Source: Deltaproteobacteria bacterium
Lineage (GTDB): Bacteria > UBA10199 > JACPAL01 > GCA-016699445
Length of the DNA: 64,000 nucleotides
Direction of reading: 5' to 3'
Assembly (NCBI GenBank): GCA_016699445.1
Contig: CP064976.1
Location: forward strand, 2,232,001-2,296,000
In this document: positions 55,314 through 64,000 of the stretch, one piece after another
How the letters are laid out: each line of letters begins with the position of its first letter
Numbering within the stretch: position 1 is the first letter of the stretch
The notes under the pieces: model-generated
The model's input: only the letters and a program-made list of their open reading frames with translations
Database searches by the model: none
What the model was told of the DNA's origin: nothing
Made by a program: the position numbers and the translations under genes

Positions 55314-56874
55314 ATGTCATCATCAAAATCAGGAATTGTTTATTTAGTAGGCGCAGGACCCGGGGATCCGGGTTGCTTACTCTTAAGGGGCGGGAGTGTC
55401 TTCTGAGAGCAGATGTTGTAGTGTATGATTATTTGGCAAATCCGCGATTGCTGCAGCTGGTGCCTATCAAATCAAAAAGAATTTATGTGGGCAAAAAGGG
55501 TTCGAGTCATTCTGTAGAACAAGTGCAGATCAATGCTTTGTTGGTGAAGGAAGCTTGTAAAGGTAAAGTTGTTGTGCGTCTTAAAGGTGGTGATCCATTC
55601 ATCTTTGGGCGCGGTGGGGAAGAAGCTCTGGCGTTGAAATGCGCTGGGGTTAATTTTGAAATCGTTCCTGGAGTGACGTCGGCGATTGCAGTGCCTGCTT
55701 ATGCGGGGATTCCTCTGACACATCGAGATTATACCTCGATTGTGGCTTTTGTCACAGGACATGAAAAGGATCAGGCTGCACCGATGTCGCCTGACTGGTC
55801 GGCGTTAGCGAAGATTGGTACGATTGTTTTTCTGATGAGTTTTGGAAATCTGGCTTTCATTGTCGAAAAATTAATCAGTTGTGGAAAATTGGCAACGACA
55901 CCTGTGGAAGTGATCGAGTGGGGGACACTGCCCAAGCAGCGACGCGTATCGGGAACCTTGTCCAATATCGTCTCACGTGTGAAGGCAAAAGCTATTCGCC
56001 CGCCGACAATTGTCGTGGTGGGAGATGTGGCGCAGCTCAGTAATGAGTTGAGTTGGTTTGATCAAAAACCTCTTTTTGGAAAACGTATTTTAGTGACACG
56101 CTCTCGTCATCAAATCAGTGAGATTGCGGATCGTTTGGAAATGGATGGTGCCGAAGTACTGGAAGTGCCAACGATAGAATTTTGTCCGCCCACTAGCTGG
56201 AAAAATCTCGATCGGGCTATTGGAAATGTAGGTCAGAATTTGAAGAAATATTCTTGGATTCTTTTCACGAGTGCTAATGGAGTGACATCGTTTTTTGAAA
56301 GATTAAAAAAGAAGGGTTGTGATGTCCGTGCTTTGAGCTCTTCAAAAGTAGGTGCTATTGGTGCGGTGACGGCCTCGGTGATTGCTTCCTATGGGATTCA
56401 TCCTGATTTAGTTGCTAAAGAGTTTCGTTCGGAAGGGTTGATAAAGGCGCTCACAGAACATTCTAAAAAGGCTCGCGGCTCAAGGCTCAAAACATATTAA
56501 TTGTGAGAGCTAAAGAGACGCGTGAGATGGTCGGCGGTATTTTGAAAAAAGCCGGTGCAAAAGTCGATGAAGTGGAAGCCTATCAAATGACTCTGCCCAA
56601 AAAGAATGCTCCGCTTTTAAAAGACGTTTTAAAAGGAAAATTAGATCTCGTCGTCTTCGCCAGCTCCAATACCGCACGCAATTATTTGGAATTAGCAAGG
56701 ATAGCGAAAGTCGAAAAATTGGCGAAACAAATTCCCGTCGCTTGTATTGGTCCTATCACCCGAAAATCAGCAGAACAGATGGGCCTCAATGTCGTGATCC
56801 AACCCAAGCAATCCACAATGCCGGATTTGGTTGAGGCGATTGTGGATTTTTTAAGAAATAATTATGGGTACTAA
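55314..56874 (+). CDS. cobA-hemD: Fused uroporphyrinogen-III C-methyltransferase / uroporphyrinogen-III synthase, frameshifted
   Basis: Three frames form one ~519-residue fusion. The SUMT half starts at ATG 55314: KSGIVYLVGAGPGDPG. The next frame then continues with LLTLKGRECLLRADVVVYDYL and KGGDPFIFGRGGEEALAL. The HemD half includes GKRILVTRSRHQISEIADRL and the end KAQNILIVRAKETREM. Lesions: TT at 55373 (three fits) and AA at 56482 (three fits). It makes uroporphyrinogen III and methylates it to precorrin-2 for siroheme or B12. The fusion is common in delta-proteobacteria and Firmicutes. Confidence 0.9.
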
Positions 56875-58000
56875 AAAGAAGCCATTTTTATTGTCCCGTT
56901 TAGCTCGTGGAAAAACACGTGAAGAAGCCACATTTCCTGTGGCTCCGTCTCAGGCTGACTCACCTCAAGATTACGTAAAAGTTTTGAGTGATATCAAAAA
57001 GCGTATCACCCAGACGCGTTTGCGTACTGTTTTGGCTGCCAATGCTGAGATGGTGTTGCTGTATTGGGAAATTGGACGGGTGATTTTGAGTCGTCAGGCC
57101 AATGAAGGTTGGGGAGCAAAAGTCATTGACCGTCTTTCACATGATTTGCGGAAAGATTTTCCAGATATGTCTGGTTTTTCACCACGTAATCTTAAGTATA
57201 TGCGTACTTTTGCTGCGTCATGGCCGGATTCAAAGATTATGCAACGCACCGTTGCACAATTACCTTGGCGTAGTAATTTGGCTTTGCTGGACATGCTCCC
57301 TGATTCCAAAACGCGTTTGTGGTATGCCCAAAAAACAATTGAGAATGGATGGAGTCGGGATGTTTTAGCTCTGCAAATACAGTCAAATTTACATAATCGT
57401 CACGGTAAAGCCCTCAATAATTTCAAAAAAGCATTGCCTCCAGAAGATTCGGATATGGCATCTCAAATTTTTAAAGATCCTTATCTTTTTGATTTTATGG
57501 GTACAGCTGATCCTCGTCGTGAGAGGGATGTCGAGCAATCATTGGTCACGCATATTCAACAATTCTTGCTCGAGCTTGGCGCAGGCTTCGCTTTTGTGGG
57601 CAAGCAGGTTCATTTGGAAGTGGGGGGTAACGATTATTATATCGATCTTCTCTTCTATCACGTTAAATTGCATTGCTATGTGGTAATTGAGCTTAAGGCT
57701 GTGCCTTTTGATCCGTCTTTTGTGGGGCAACTCAATTTGTATCTTTCAGCAGTAGATGACTTGCTCAGGCAAGATAGTGATAAACCAACGATAGGACTTT
57801 TATTATGCAAATCCAAAAACGAGTTGGTCGTTGAATATGCGTTACGTGATTTTAAAAAGCCAATTGGTGTAGCAGGTTGGGAAACCAAAATCGTTAAATC
57901 TTTGCCGAAACAACTGAAGAGTGATCTGCCGACTGTTAAACAAATAGAGGAAGAGATGGCTAATTTTCAGGAGCTGGAAGATTTTGATCAAAAAGAATAA
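56864..58000 (+). CDS. YhcG/DUF1016-type PD-(D/E)XK nuclease
   Basis: A 378-residue protein. The N-terminal DUF1016 domain has SDIKKRITQTRLRTVLAAN and EMVLLYWEIGRVILSRQ; then RNLKYMRTFAASWPD. The C-terminal PD-(D/E)XK nuclease has DYYIDLLFYHVKLHCYVVI then ELK, carrying the catalytic D and ExK. YhcG proteins are linked to DNA recombination or defence; the family is often mobile. It starts within the end of hemD (11-base overlap). Confidence 0.85.
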   Translation: MGTKKKPFLLSRLARGKTREEATFPVAPSQADSPQDYVKVLSDIKKRITQTRLRTVLAANAEMVLLYWEIGRVILSRQANEGWGAKVIDRLSHDLRKDFPDMSGFSPRNLKYMRTFAASWPDSKIMQRTVAQLPWRSNLALLDMLPDSKTRLWYAQKTIENGWSRDVLALQIQSNLHNRHGKALNNFKKALPPEDSDMASQIFKDPYLFDFMGTADPRRERDVEQSLVTHIQQFLLELGAGFAFVGKQVHLEVGGNDYYIDLLFYHVKLHCYVVIELKAVPFDPSFVGQLNLYLSAVDDLLRQDSDKPTIGLLLCKSKNELVVEYALRDFKKPIGVAGWETKIVKSLPKQLKSDLPTVKQIEEEMANFQELEDFDQKE

Positions 58001-58005
58001 GAAAA

Positions 58006-58856
58006 TTACTGACACCACTCCAAAATTTGTTTGTATACCGCAGGGCTTCTTTGAAGATTATAGTGCGAAAGACCTAGGATGGTTTTGCAGTTTTTCTTTA
58101 AGAACGGGATACGGTTAGCACGCCGAGCTCCTTGGCCCATGCCACTGTAGAGTGGGACTAATCCATCACCAATAAACTTTCCAATTTTAGATCCTTCTAC
58201 TTTTGAAAGCGTGCTACAAATTGAATAATGATCTGTGTTTTTAAGAAGAGGTGTTGTGTTTTTTGGGAGATAGAAAGATCATCGGCTTTTTGATGATTCC
58301 AATCGTTATCAAGAATGTATCCATGTCGTAAATCTTTGATCCCTACACTTCGCAAGTCACCAGCAGAAGCGATGATTCGCACAATCGGGTTTGGAATTTT
58401 TCTTAAGATTGTTGTTGTGAGTTTTCCTAACTTTTCCAGATGGGTTCCCAAATGAGGAGATCCTAAATAGAAAATTTTGCGCACATATTTAATCCACGTC
58501 TTTTTTTCTTTTTCGCCGTAATAACACGCACTCCTAAAAACGAGTCCTCCCATGCTATGGCCAATAAAGATGATCTCTTCGATAGTATCTGAATCTGTTA
58601 CTAATTTCTCCAAAAGTTTGGAGAGTCTTTTGCCATTGGTAGAGATGTGCAGTCCTGAGTTATAGCGAAGATAGAGTGGGGTATAGCCCAAGTCTTGATA
58701 GAGACGTGAGCCGTAATCTGTTTTCTCTTTTTGAAAAGTCCAATCCCTTTCAGAGCTGCAGCTACCATGAGCTAAAATGCAAAACTTTCTTTTTCCTTTC
58801 CAATCACTAGCTCGCGCTTGCACAAAGCCGTTCTCGTTTTTAGTATAGAAAGTCAT
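58006..58856 (-). CDS. Alpha/beta-fold lipase or esterase, frameshifted
   Basis: Two frames join to ~283 residues. The first carries FCILAHGSCSSERDW, then the nucleophile GHSMGGLVFRSACYY, and LGSPHLGTHLEKLGKL, typical of PGAP1/lipase-type hydrolases. The second carries the catalytic Asp (GDGLVPLYSG) and His (LGLSHYNLQ). They join if the five-T run 58238-58242 is six. No signal peptide. Substrate unknown. Tail-to-tail with the YhcG gene. Confidence 0.75.
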
Positions 58857-59015
58857 GGGCGTTGCCCACCGGCTTTTTCTTTTCTAAACTATCACCAAAC
58901 ACACCATTGAGAGCACACACATAGCGTTCTTTTTCCCCTGATAATGATTTGAAAAAATGCTGGATGGTTTTTCTTTGAGTCACGCAAAAGGCTTCTCAGG
59001 TGAATGGTTTAAAGT

Positions 59016-59723
59016 CTATGGAATAACCCAAATATACCCACGAGACACTTTAGAAACAGGATCTTGAGTTTTTAGACCGTCAAAAAGAGTTTCTTCCGAA
59101 ACCCAGTAAGGTTCATACCATTCACGATCCGGATCCATGATGAGGACTTTTCTGTTTTTTAAATCATAGGCCCCAATGATGGCGAAATGGCCCACATCTG
59201 CATCGCTAGTGAATCGGCCTTGTAGAAAATTGATGATGAGAAAATTACGATCACTTTTTTCATTCTCAATGAGAATTTTGTGGAGTTGCTTTTTTTGAGA
59301 ATCGTCAGAGATATGGATTACTGAGGTTTGAAGGTTTTGGAGGCGATACGCGTGAATGGATTTTTGAATTAACTTTCCCATCTCATCTAAAGTAACCCCG
59401 TGGCCCAGAGGGGCTAAGTTTTGATTCCAGTTTTTGTCATTTAACTTTTTCAGCAAATTTTGCTGTGTGACCAGCGGGGTATCAGAATCCAATTCCACCT
59501 GTGTCCGTAAGGCATTTAGAAGCATTGTTAATGTCGCTACCGAACAGGATCGTCCATCTTGCTGTGCTGTATAGTATGGGGCAATTGCCCAAAAATCTGG
59601 AGCGGATGATTTAAAATATGAGTGAGTCGTGTGAAGCGGCTGTGCCTTATTCCCATACTTGGTTTTAGCATCTGCTAAACTTGCAAAAGAGATAAGAAGT
59701 AAGAAAAAAGTAAAGTATTTCAT
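59016..59723 (-). CDS. Phytochelatin synthase-like cysteine protease, exported
   Basis: A 235-residue protein with a signal peptide (YFTFFLLLISFASLADAK). The papain-like catalytic triad is visible: Cys in DGRSCSVATLTML, His in VGHFAIIGAYD, Asp in LIMDPDREWYEPYWV. Bacterial members cleave glutathione and may make gamma-Glu-Cys products. Export is unusual for the family. It is the last gene of the rplM-rpsI-argC-coupled operon; its start overlaps the argC stop (TAATG). Confidence 0.88.
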   Translation of the reverse strand: MKYFTFFLLLISFASLADAKTKYGNKAQPLHTTHSYFKSSAPDFWAIAPYYTAQQDGRSCSVATLTMLLNALRTQVELDSDTPLVTQQNLLKKLNDKNWNQNLAPLGHGVTLDEMGKLIQKSIHAYRLQNLQTSVIHISDDSQKKQLHKILIENEKSDRNFLIINFLQGRFTSDADVGHFAIIGAYDLKNRKVLIMDPDREWYEPYWVSEETLFDGLKTQDPVSKVSRGYIWVIP

Positions 59724-60766
59724 TAGGGCAGAAGAGCGAGAGCTTGGAGCCCCATGGTTTCTTCAAAACCACACATCAAATTCATGTTCTGCACCGCTTG
59801 AGACGAGGCTCCCTTGAGGAGGTTGTCGATAGCGGCGATGATGACGATCCTGTTGGTGCGAGGATCATACACGGCGCCTATATGGCATCGGTTGCTACCC
59901 CTGACTTCTTTAGTCTTTGGCAAAATTCCTTCAGGCATAATCTTAACAAAAGGTTCGTTTTTATAGGCATCATGGAGAATTTTTAAGACAGAAGCCGTGT
60001 CTTTCGGGCCATTTGGTTGGGATTGTGCGTACATCGTCGTTAAAATGCCCCTGTCCATGGGTACCAGATGGGGCGTGAAGCTAATCACAACAGATTGACC
60101 CGCGGCTTTTGTCAGTTCTTTTTCGATTTCGGGCGTGTGTCTATGTTTTCCGACTTTATATGCGTGGAAGGAATCATTCACTTCACTAAAAAGAGAATCC
60201 ACGCTCGCACTACGACCCGCTCCAGAGACGCCAGATTTAGAATCTATAATGATCGATTCAGCAATGATAGCTTCAGCTTTTAATAAAGGTACAAGACTTA
60301 AAATAGCTCCAGTAGGGTAACAGCCGGGATTGCCAATGAGTTGAGCTGATTTGATCTGATCTCGATAAAGTTCAGGAAGGCCGTAAACAGCTTTAGAAAG
60401 TAGTTCTGGTTTTGAATGTGGCTCATACCATTGAGCATATGTTTCGGCTGAGGCAAATCGAAAGTCTGCGGAAAGATCCACCACTTTTAGGCCTTTAGCA
60501 TACCAATGTGCTACATGTTTCATGGCCGACTGATGGGGGAGGCAAGAAAAAGCGAAGTCACATTTTGATGTGATGGCATCGTCGTTCAATTCTTCCAAAA
60601 CTAAATCAGTAGCTCCTGAAAAAGATGGAAGAATATTATCAATCCTCTTGCCAGCATGCTTTTCCGAAGTTGCTAATGTGATTTGAACTTGAGGATGTCT
60701 CAAAAGCAGTCTCAGAAGCTCGATTCCAGTATAACCTGTAGCTCCGATGATTCCGACTTTGATCAT
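59723..60766 (-). CDS. argC: N-acetyl-gamma-glutamyl-phosphate reductase
   Basis: A 347-residue ArgC. The start at 60766 gives MIKVGIIGATGYTGIELLRL with the NADP-binding GATGYTG; the longer frame to 60847 overlaps rpsI and is rejected. GNPGCYPTGAIL holds the catalytic Cys and HRHTPEIEKEL the catalytic His region. Third step of arginine synthesis. It lies four bases after rpsI and is probably co-transcribed with the two ribosomal genes. Confidence 0.94.
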   Translation of the reverse strand: MIKVGIIGATGYTGIELLRLLLRHPQVQITLATSEKHAGKRIDNILPSFSGATDLVLEELNDDAITSKCDFAFSCLPHQSAMKHVAHWYAKGLKVVDLSADFRFASAETYAQWYEPHSKPELLSKAVYGLPELYRDQIKSAQLIGNPGCYPTGAILSLVPLLKAEAIIAESIIIDSKSGVSGAGRSASVDSLFSEVNDSFHAYKVGKHRHTPEIEKELTKAAGQSVVISFTPHLVPMDRGILTTMYAQSQPNGPKDTASVLKILHDAYKNEPFVKIMPEGILPKTKEVRGSNRCHIGAVYDPRTNRIVIIAAIDNLLKGASSQAVQNMNLMCGFEETMGLQALALLP

Positions 60767-60770
60767 TAGA

Positions 60771-61184
60771 TTAACGTTTGCTGTATTGTGAGCGTCTACG
60801 AGCTCCGCGACGACCGTATTTTTTACGTTCAACTTCGCGTGAGTCACGTGTGAGGAGTCCAGCTCCGCGAAGAGCTTTTCTCAATTCAGGATTGGTTTCC
60901 AAAAGAGCTTTGGCAATCGCATGTTTTAACGCTGCAGCTTGCCCTGCGGGACCACCACCAAAAATATTGGCTGAAATATCATACCGACCTTGAGTCGCTG
61001 TGACTTCAAGAGGTTGGTTTACGATGAAACGAAGAGCTTCTCGTCCAAAGTAATTTTGAAATTCACGGCCATTAACACTGATATCGCCTTTACCAGCTTT
61101 TAAAATCACGCGGGCAATGGCATTTTTTCTTTTTCCAGTGGTATCAATATTTTTAGCTTTTGAGGTTCTAGGCGCAAGTGACAT
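60771..61184 (-). CDS. rpsI: 30S ribosomal protein S9
   Basis: A 137-residue protein with a short basic N-terminal extension (SLAPRTSKAKNIDTTGKRKN). The family segments ARVILKAGKGDISVNG and GGPAGQAAALKHAIAKALL follow, with the universal tail GRRGARRRSQYSKR that reaches the ribosomal P site. It lies two bases after rplM, the usual order. Confidence 0.97.
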   Translation of the reverse strand: MSLAPRTSKAKNIDTTGKRKNAIARVILKAGKGDISVNGREFQNYFGREALRFIVNQPLEVTATQGRYDISANIFGGGPAGQAAALKHAIAKALLETNPELRKALRGAGLLTRDSREVERKKYGRRGARRRSQYSKR

Positions 61185-61186
61185 AA

Positions 61187-61618
61187 TTAAATCTCGATCG
61201 TTTTAGGTTGTTGAGGTGCATGAGGATGTTCAGATCCTGCATAAACTTTAAGCTTCTTCATAAGATGTTGATTCATCTTATTTTTAGGAAGCATTCCATG
61301 CACAGCTTGTTCAATCATTCTTTCAGGTTTTCTCTGAAGGATGTGTTCTGCAGTGACTTCTTTCAATCCACCACGAAATCCACTGTGTTTATAATAAATC
61401 TTATCTTTAAGCTTATTACCCGTCAGATGGACTTTTTCAGCGTTAATAACGACCACAAAGTCGCCGGTGTCTTGGTGAGGAGTGAAAAGAACCTTATTTT
61501 TACCACGGAGGATGTTCGCGATTTGAGTCGCAGCACGTCCTAAGGTTTTTCCATTGAGATCAACCAGTACCCAGTTTCTTTTGGCTTCTTCTTTTTTTAC
61601 AAGTGTAGACTTTTGCAT
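61187..61618 (-). CDS. rplM: 50S ribosomal protein L13
   Basis: A 143-residue protein. KRNWVLVDLNGKTLGRAAT at the N-terminus, FTPHQDTGDFVVVINAEKV, and MLPKNKMNQHLMKKLKVYAG are diagnostic. It binds 23S rRNA and begins the rplM-rpsI operon. The promoter at 61638-61667 drives it. Confidence 0.97.
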   Translation of the reverse strand: MQKSTLVKKEEAKRNWVLVDLNGKTLGRAATQIANILRGKNKVLFTPHQDTGDFVVVINAEKVHLTGNKLKDKIYYKHSGFRGGLKEVTAEHILQRKPERMIEQAVHGMLPKNKMNQHLMKKLKVYAGSEHPHAPQQPKTIEI

Positions 61619-61637
61619 ATAGTTTTAAGAGTGGCGG

Positions 61638-61667
61638 ACCTTAGAAAAGAAATGTCGGGAGTGTCAA
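61638..61667 (-). promoter_or_regulatory. Sigma70-like promoter of the rplM operon
   Basis: On the minus strand TTGACA (61662-61667) and TAAGGT (61638-61643) are 18 bases apart, about 20-45 bases upstream of the rplM start. Confidence 0.5.
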
Positions 61668-61712
61668 GCCTTACTTGAAAGTTTTTCATCTCTCCCTTAT
61701 AGCGCCCCCTCT

Positions 61713-62774
61713 ATGAAAAAGAAGACTTCATTTATTCGCCCTGAAATCCAAAATCTTCATGCGTACTCTCTTAAGAAGCAGAATGACCGGATTAAGCTTA
61801 ATCAAATGAGTCTCCTTATGATATTCCTGAGTTTTTAAAGGAAAAGGTCTTAGCCCGTCTTAAAACATCCGCTTGGAATCGTTATCCGATACCCTATGCA
61901 ACAGGTCTTTCGGAGAAAATTGCCCAAAGGGAAGGGTGGGTGACGGAAGGGGTTGTTGTATCAGGGGGCTCCAATGTCTTGATCCAGGCCATAGTCGTTG
62001 CTGCTGCCGTCAAGGGGAAGGTCTTGACTATTGCTCCGAGTTTTTCTCTGTATGAATTACAGGGAAAGATGCTTGGAAATAAGGTGATTGAAGTCCCACT
62101 CAATTCAAAAGACTTTTCTTTGCCCACAGAAAAGATTTTGAAAGTGATCAAAAAAGAAAAGCCTCATGTGATTTTTTTGCCAAACCCTAATGCTCCAACG
62201 GGTAATCTTTTTCCTGAGAAGGACCTTTTGGCGATCATTAAGGCCGCAACGGGTTTGGTGGTAATTGACGAAGCTTATTATCCTTTTAGTGGGTACACGT
62301 TTGCCTCAGTTTTAAAAAAATATAAAAATCTGATTTTGCTGAGAACTTTCTCTAAAGCGTTTTCTTTGGGTGGTGTGCGTTTGGGTTATCTAATGGCTCA
62401 TCCGGCGATTGCTCAAGAAATCCAAAAAGTTGTTTTGCCTTTTAGTGTGGGGATTTTGTCACAAGTTTTGGGTGAGATTGTTTTAGAAGAAGCTGATTAC
62501 GTGGATCGTGTGGTGAAAGAGTCGATTAGAGAAAGAGACTCTCTCTACCAATCCCTTCTTAAGATTAAGGGGATTAAGGTCTATCCTTCATTGACCAATT
62601 TCATTTTGTTTCAAGTCTCAAGGCCTCATTACAAAAATTCAAAAAGACCTGGCGGCTCAGGGGATTGTGATACGGGATGTGAGCTCTAAGCACCTCCCCA
62701 ATGCCCTCCGTGTTTCCGTGGGAAGTCCGGAAGAAAATCGGGCGTTTTTAAGTGTTGTCAGCTCAAGTTTATGA
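61713..62774 (+). CDS. hisC: Histidinol-phosphate aminotransferase, frameshifted twice
   Basis: The rejoined protein has ~353 residues. It starts at ATG 61713 (KKKTSFIRPEIQNLHAYSL); the three-A run 61804-61806 should be four to restore KLNQNESPYDIPEFL. Class I/II aminotransferase segments follow: LPNPNAPTGNL, VVIDEAYYPF and RTFSKAFSLGGVRLGY, with the PLP Lys. Near 62620-62626 one base must be removed to reach KIQKDLAAQGIVIRDVSS and a TGA at 62772. It transfers an amino group in histidine (or aromatic amino acid) synthesis. It is divergent from rplM. Confidence 0.85.
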
Positions 62775-62833
62775 AAATCTGAACATTCCCTTGACCCTCG
62801 CATAAAAACTTATATAGGACCTTGCCGGTCATG

Positions 62834-62852
62834 TAAGACTTGTATAGTCTTA
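62834..62852. promoter_or_regulatory. Candidate Rrf2 operator
   Basis: The perfect inverted repeat TAAGACTTGTATAGTCTTA (7-base arms, 5-base spacer) lies 20 bases before the Rrf2 start, beside TATATATAA, a likely -10 region. It suits autoregulation like IscR/SufR. Confidence 0.6.
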
Positions 62853-62871
62853 TATATAAAGTGAAAACTCG

Positions 62872-63345
62872 ATGCTTCAATTTAATAGAAAAACTGAATA
62901 TGCTTTTTTAGCTATAGAATATGTAGCTCGAAAGGCTGAGGAAGTGCCTGGGGCTGTTACAAGTACTCGTGAGCTTTCTGAGGCTTATCACATGCCCTAT
63001 CCCTTACTGGCTAAGATCATGCAGCAGCTCTCCAATCATGGACTGATTAAGTCCGTGCAGGGGACAAAAGGTGGTTATATCTTAGCTAAGAAAGCGACCA
63101 ATATTTCCGTGGCTGATATTGTCGAGATTTTTGATGGCAGAGTCGCTGTGGCGGATTGTTTTAAAGAAGAGAAGATTACCTGTCCTCAATGGGATGGGTG
63201 CCATATCCGCGATCCTTTTTATGAGCTCAATATGAAGATTTATCAGATGTTGTCAGAGACTAGTATTGCTGATCTTTTAAAGAAGTCGTCTGCACCCCTA
63301 TATCCCATTACCGTTTCTCAAAAATCAAAAGAGGCTTTATCATGA
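62872..63345 (+). CDS. Rrf2-family Fe-S-responsive regulator (IscR/SufR-like)
   Basis: A 157-residue protein. The winged-helix start FNRKTEYAFLAIEYVARK and the DNA-reading SVQGTKGGYILAKKATNI are family segments. Three Cys (ADCFKEEKITCPQWDGCHI) in the place used by IscR to hold a [2Fe-2S] cluster suggest cluster sensing. It overlaps sufB by four bases (ATGA), so it is the first gene of a suf operon and probably its repressor. The palindrome at 62834-62852 is the likely site. Confidence 0.9.
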   Translation: MLQFNRKTEYAFLAIEYVARKAEEVPGAVTSTRELSEAYHMPYPLLAKIMQQLSNHGLIKSVQGTKGGYILAKKATNISVADIVEIFDGRVAVADCFKEEKITCPQWDGCHIRDPFYELNMKIYQMLSETSIADLLKKSSAPLYPITVSQKSKEALS

Positions 63346-64000
63346 CAGCCCCCATTCAAGATATTACCAATCAAGAATATAAATATGGATTTGTGACCGA
63401 TATCGAAGCGGATTCTGTGGCTCCTGGATTGAGTGAAGACGTGATTCGCTTTATTTCAAAAAAGAAAAATGAGCCTGAGTTTATGTTGGAATGGCGTTTA
63501 AAAGCCTATCGTCAATGGCTCAAGATGAAAGAGCCTCACTGGGCCTACGCGAAATACCCTCCGATTGATTACCAGGCGACGAGTTATTACTCGGCACCAA
63601 AACCCAAAAAGGAATTAAAAAGTTTGGATGAAGTGGATCCTGAGCTTCTCGATACTTTTAGCAAATTAGGTATTTCTTTGGATGAGCAAAAGCGTTTGTC
63701 GGGTGTGGCGGTGGATGCTGTGTTTGACAGTGTGTCTGTAGCGACAACCTTTAAAGGAAAACTCAAAGAGTTGGGGATTATTTTCTGTTCTTTTTCCGAA
63801 GCGGTCCAAGAACATCCAGAACTGGTACAAAAATATTTAAGCAGCGTGGTTCCGGTGACAGATAATTTTTTTGCGGCTCTCAATTCGGCTGTCTTCACCG
63901 ATGGATCGTTTTGTTACATCCCCAAGGGTGTGCGTTGTCCGATGGAGCTTTCCACTTATTTTCGTATCAATGCCGCCAATACAGGCCAATTTGAGCGCAC
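63342..64000 (+). CDS. sufB: Fe-S cluster assembly protein SufB (N-terminal part)
   Basis: The first ~219 residues of SufB, running off the window. EPEFMLEWRLKAYRQWLKM, HWAYAKYPPIDYQATSYYS, and FTDGSFCYIPKGVRCPMEL are highly conserved SufB segments. SufB is the scaffold on which SufBCD builds clusters. The start overlaps the regulator stop (ATGA). Confidence 0.95.
   Translation, partial: MTAPIQDITNQEYKYGFVTDIEADSVAPGLSEDVIRFISKKKNEPEFMLEWRLKAYRQWLKMKEPHWAYAKYPPIDYQATSYYSAPKPKKELKSLDEVDPELLDTFSKLGISLDEQKRLSGVAVDAVFDSVSVATTFKGKLKELGIIFCSFSEAVQEHPELVQKYLSSVVPVTDNFFAALNSAVFTDGSFCYIPKGVRCPMELSTYFRINAANTGQFER

Overview
The window looks like a chromosome segment of a diderm (Gram-negative), moderately AT-rich bacterium. 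Evidence for an outer membrane and periplasm includes a DUF481 beta-barrel, several lipoproteins, a monofunctional transglycosylase and a TatT-type TRAP system. It makes menaquinone by the futalosine route (mqnA, mqnC). It also carries a cobA-hemD fusion, a one-chain class I fumarase and a SUF Fe-S system. An uncultured delta-proteobacterial or Bdellovibrio-like lineage is my inference; no 16S rRNA is present to settle it.

Layout. 1-9970 (minus strand) is an accessory block of large proteins: two full-length PlsC-type acyltransferases, a third with degenerate motifs, a HAD-IB phosphatase with a membrane tail, a BaiN-type flavoprotein and unknowns. 10089-17570 holds mqnC, mqnA, an mqnA-linked radical SAM protein, an AmpG-like transporter and three toxin-antitoxin (TA) modules. 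17661-24550 has a DUF481 barrel, divergent dnaK and dnaJ, a lipase and two more TA modules. 24553-34932 contains envelope and secreted proteins (P/Q-rich protein, seven-repeat propeller, DUF11 protein, large lipoprotein, matrixin protease) around nadB, pgsA and a dodecin. 35149-42887 has efp, mtgA, a DUF1189 protein, tRNA-Gly, a HigBA-like pair, a CbpA-like co-chaperone, fumarase and a large unknown. 43106-48877 is a tatT-dctP-dctQ-dctM-thiolase operon plus a SIMPL protein. 48878-58856 holds rlmI, patatin and SEC-C genes, then hemC and cobA-hemD separated by a TA pair and a leucine-rich-repeat protein, then a YhcG-type nuclease and a lipase. 59016-61618 is an rplM-rpsI-argC-phytochelatin-synthase-like operon. 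61713-64000 holds hisC, an Rrf2 regulator and the start of sufB.

Two features cut across the window. First, at least 19 single-base frameshifts, nearly all inside short homopolymers, split otherwise intact genes, including dnaJ, fumarase, cobA-hemD, hisC and dctM. I rejoin these genes below. Sequencing or assembly error is the simplest cause, although real lesions cannot be excluded. Second, short palindromic repeats of at least two families lie between genes and, in at least two cases, inside reading frames, where they encode the peptide GAIHELPL. Seven TA modules sit in 64 kb, one with a nonsense-interrupted toxin, and several have visible repeated operator-like sites.
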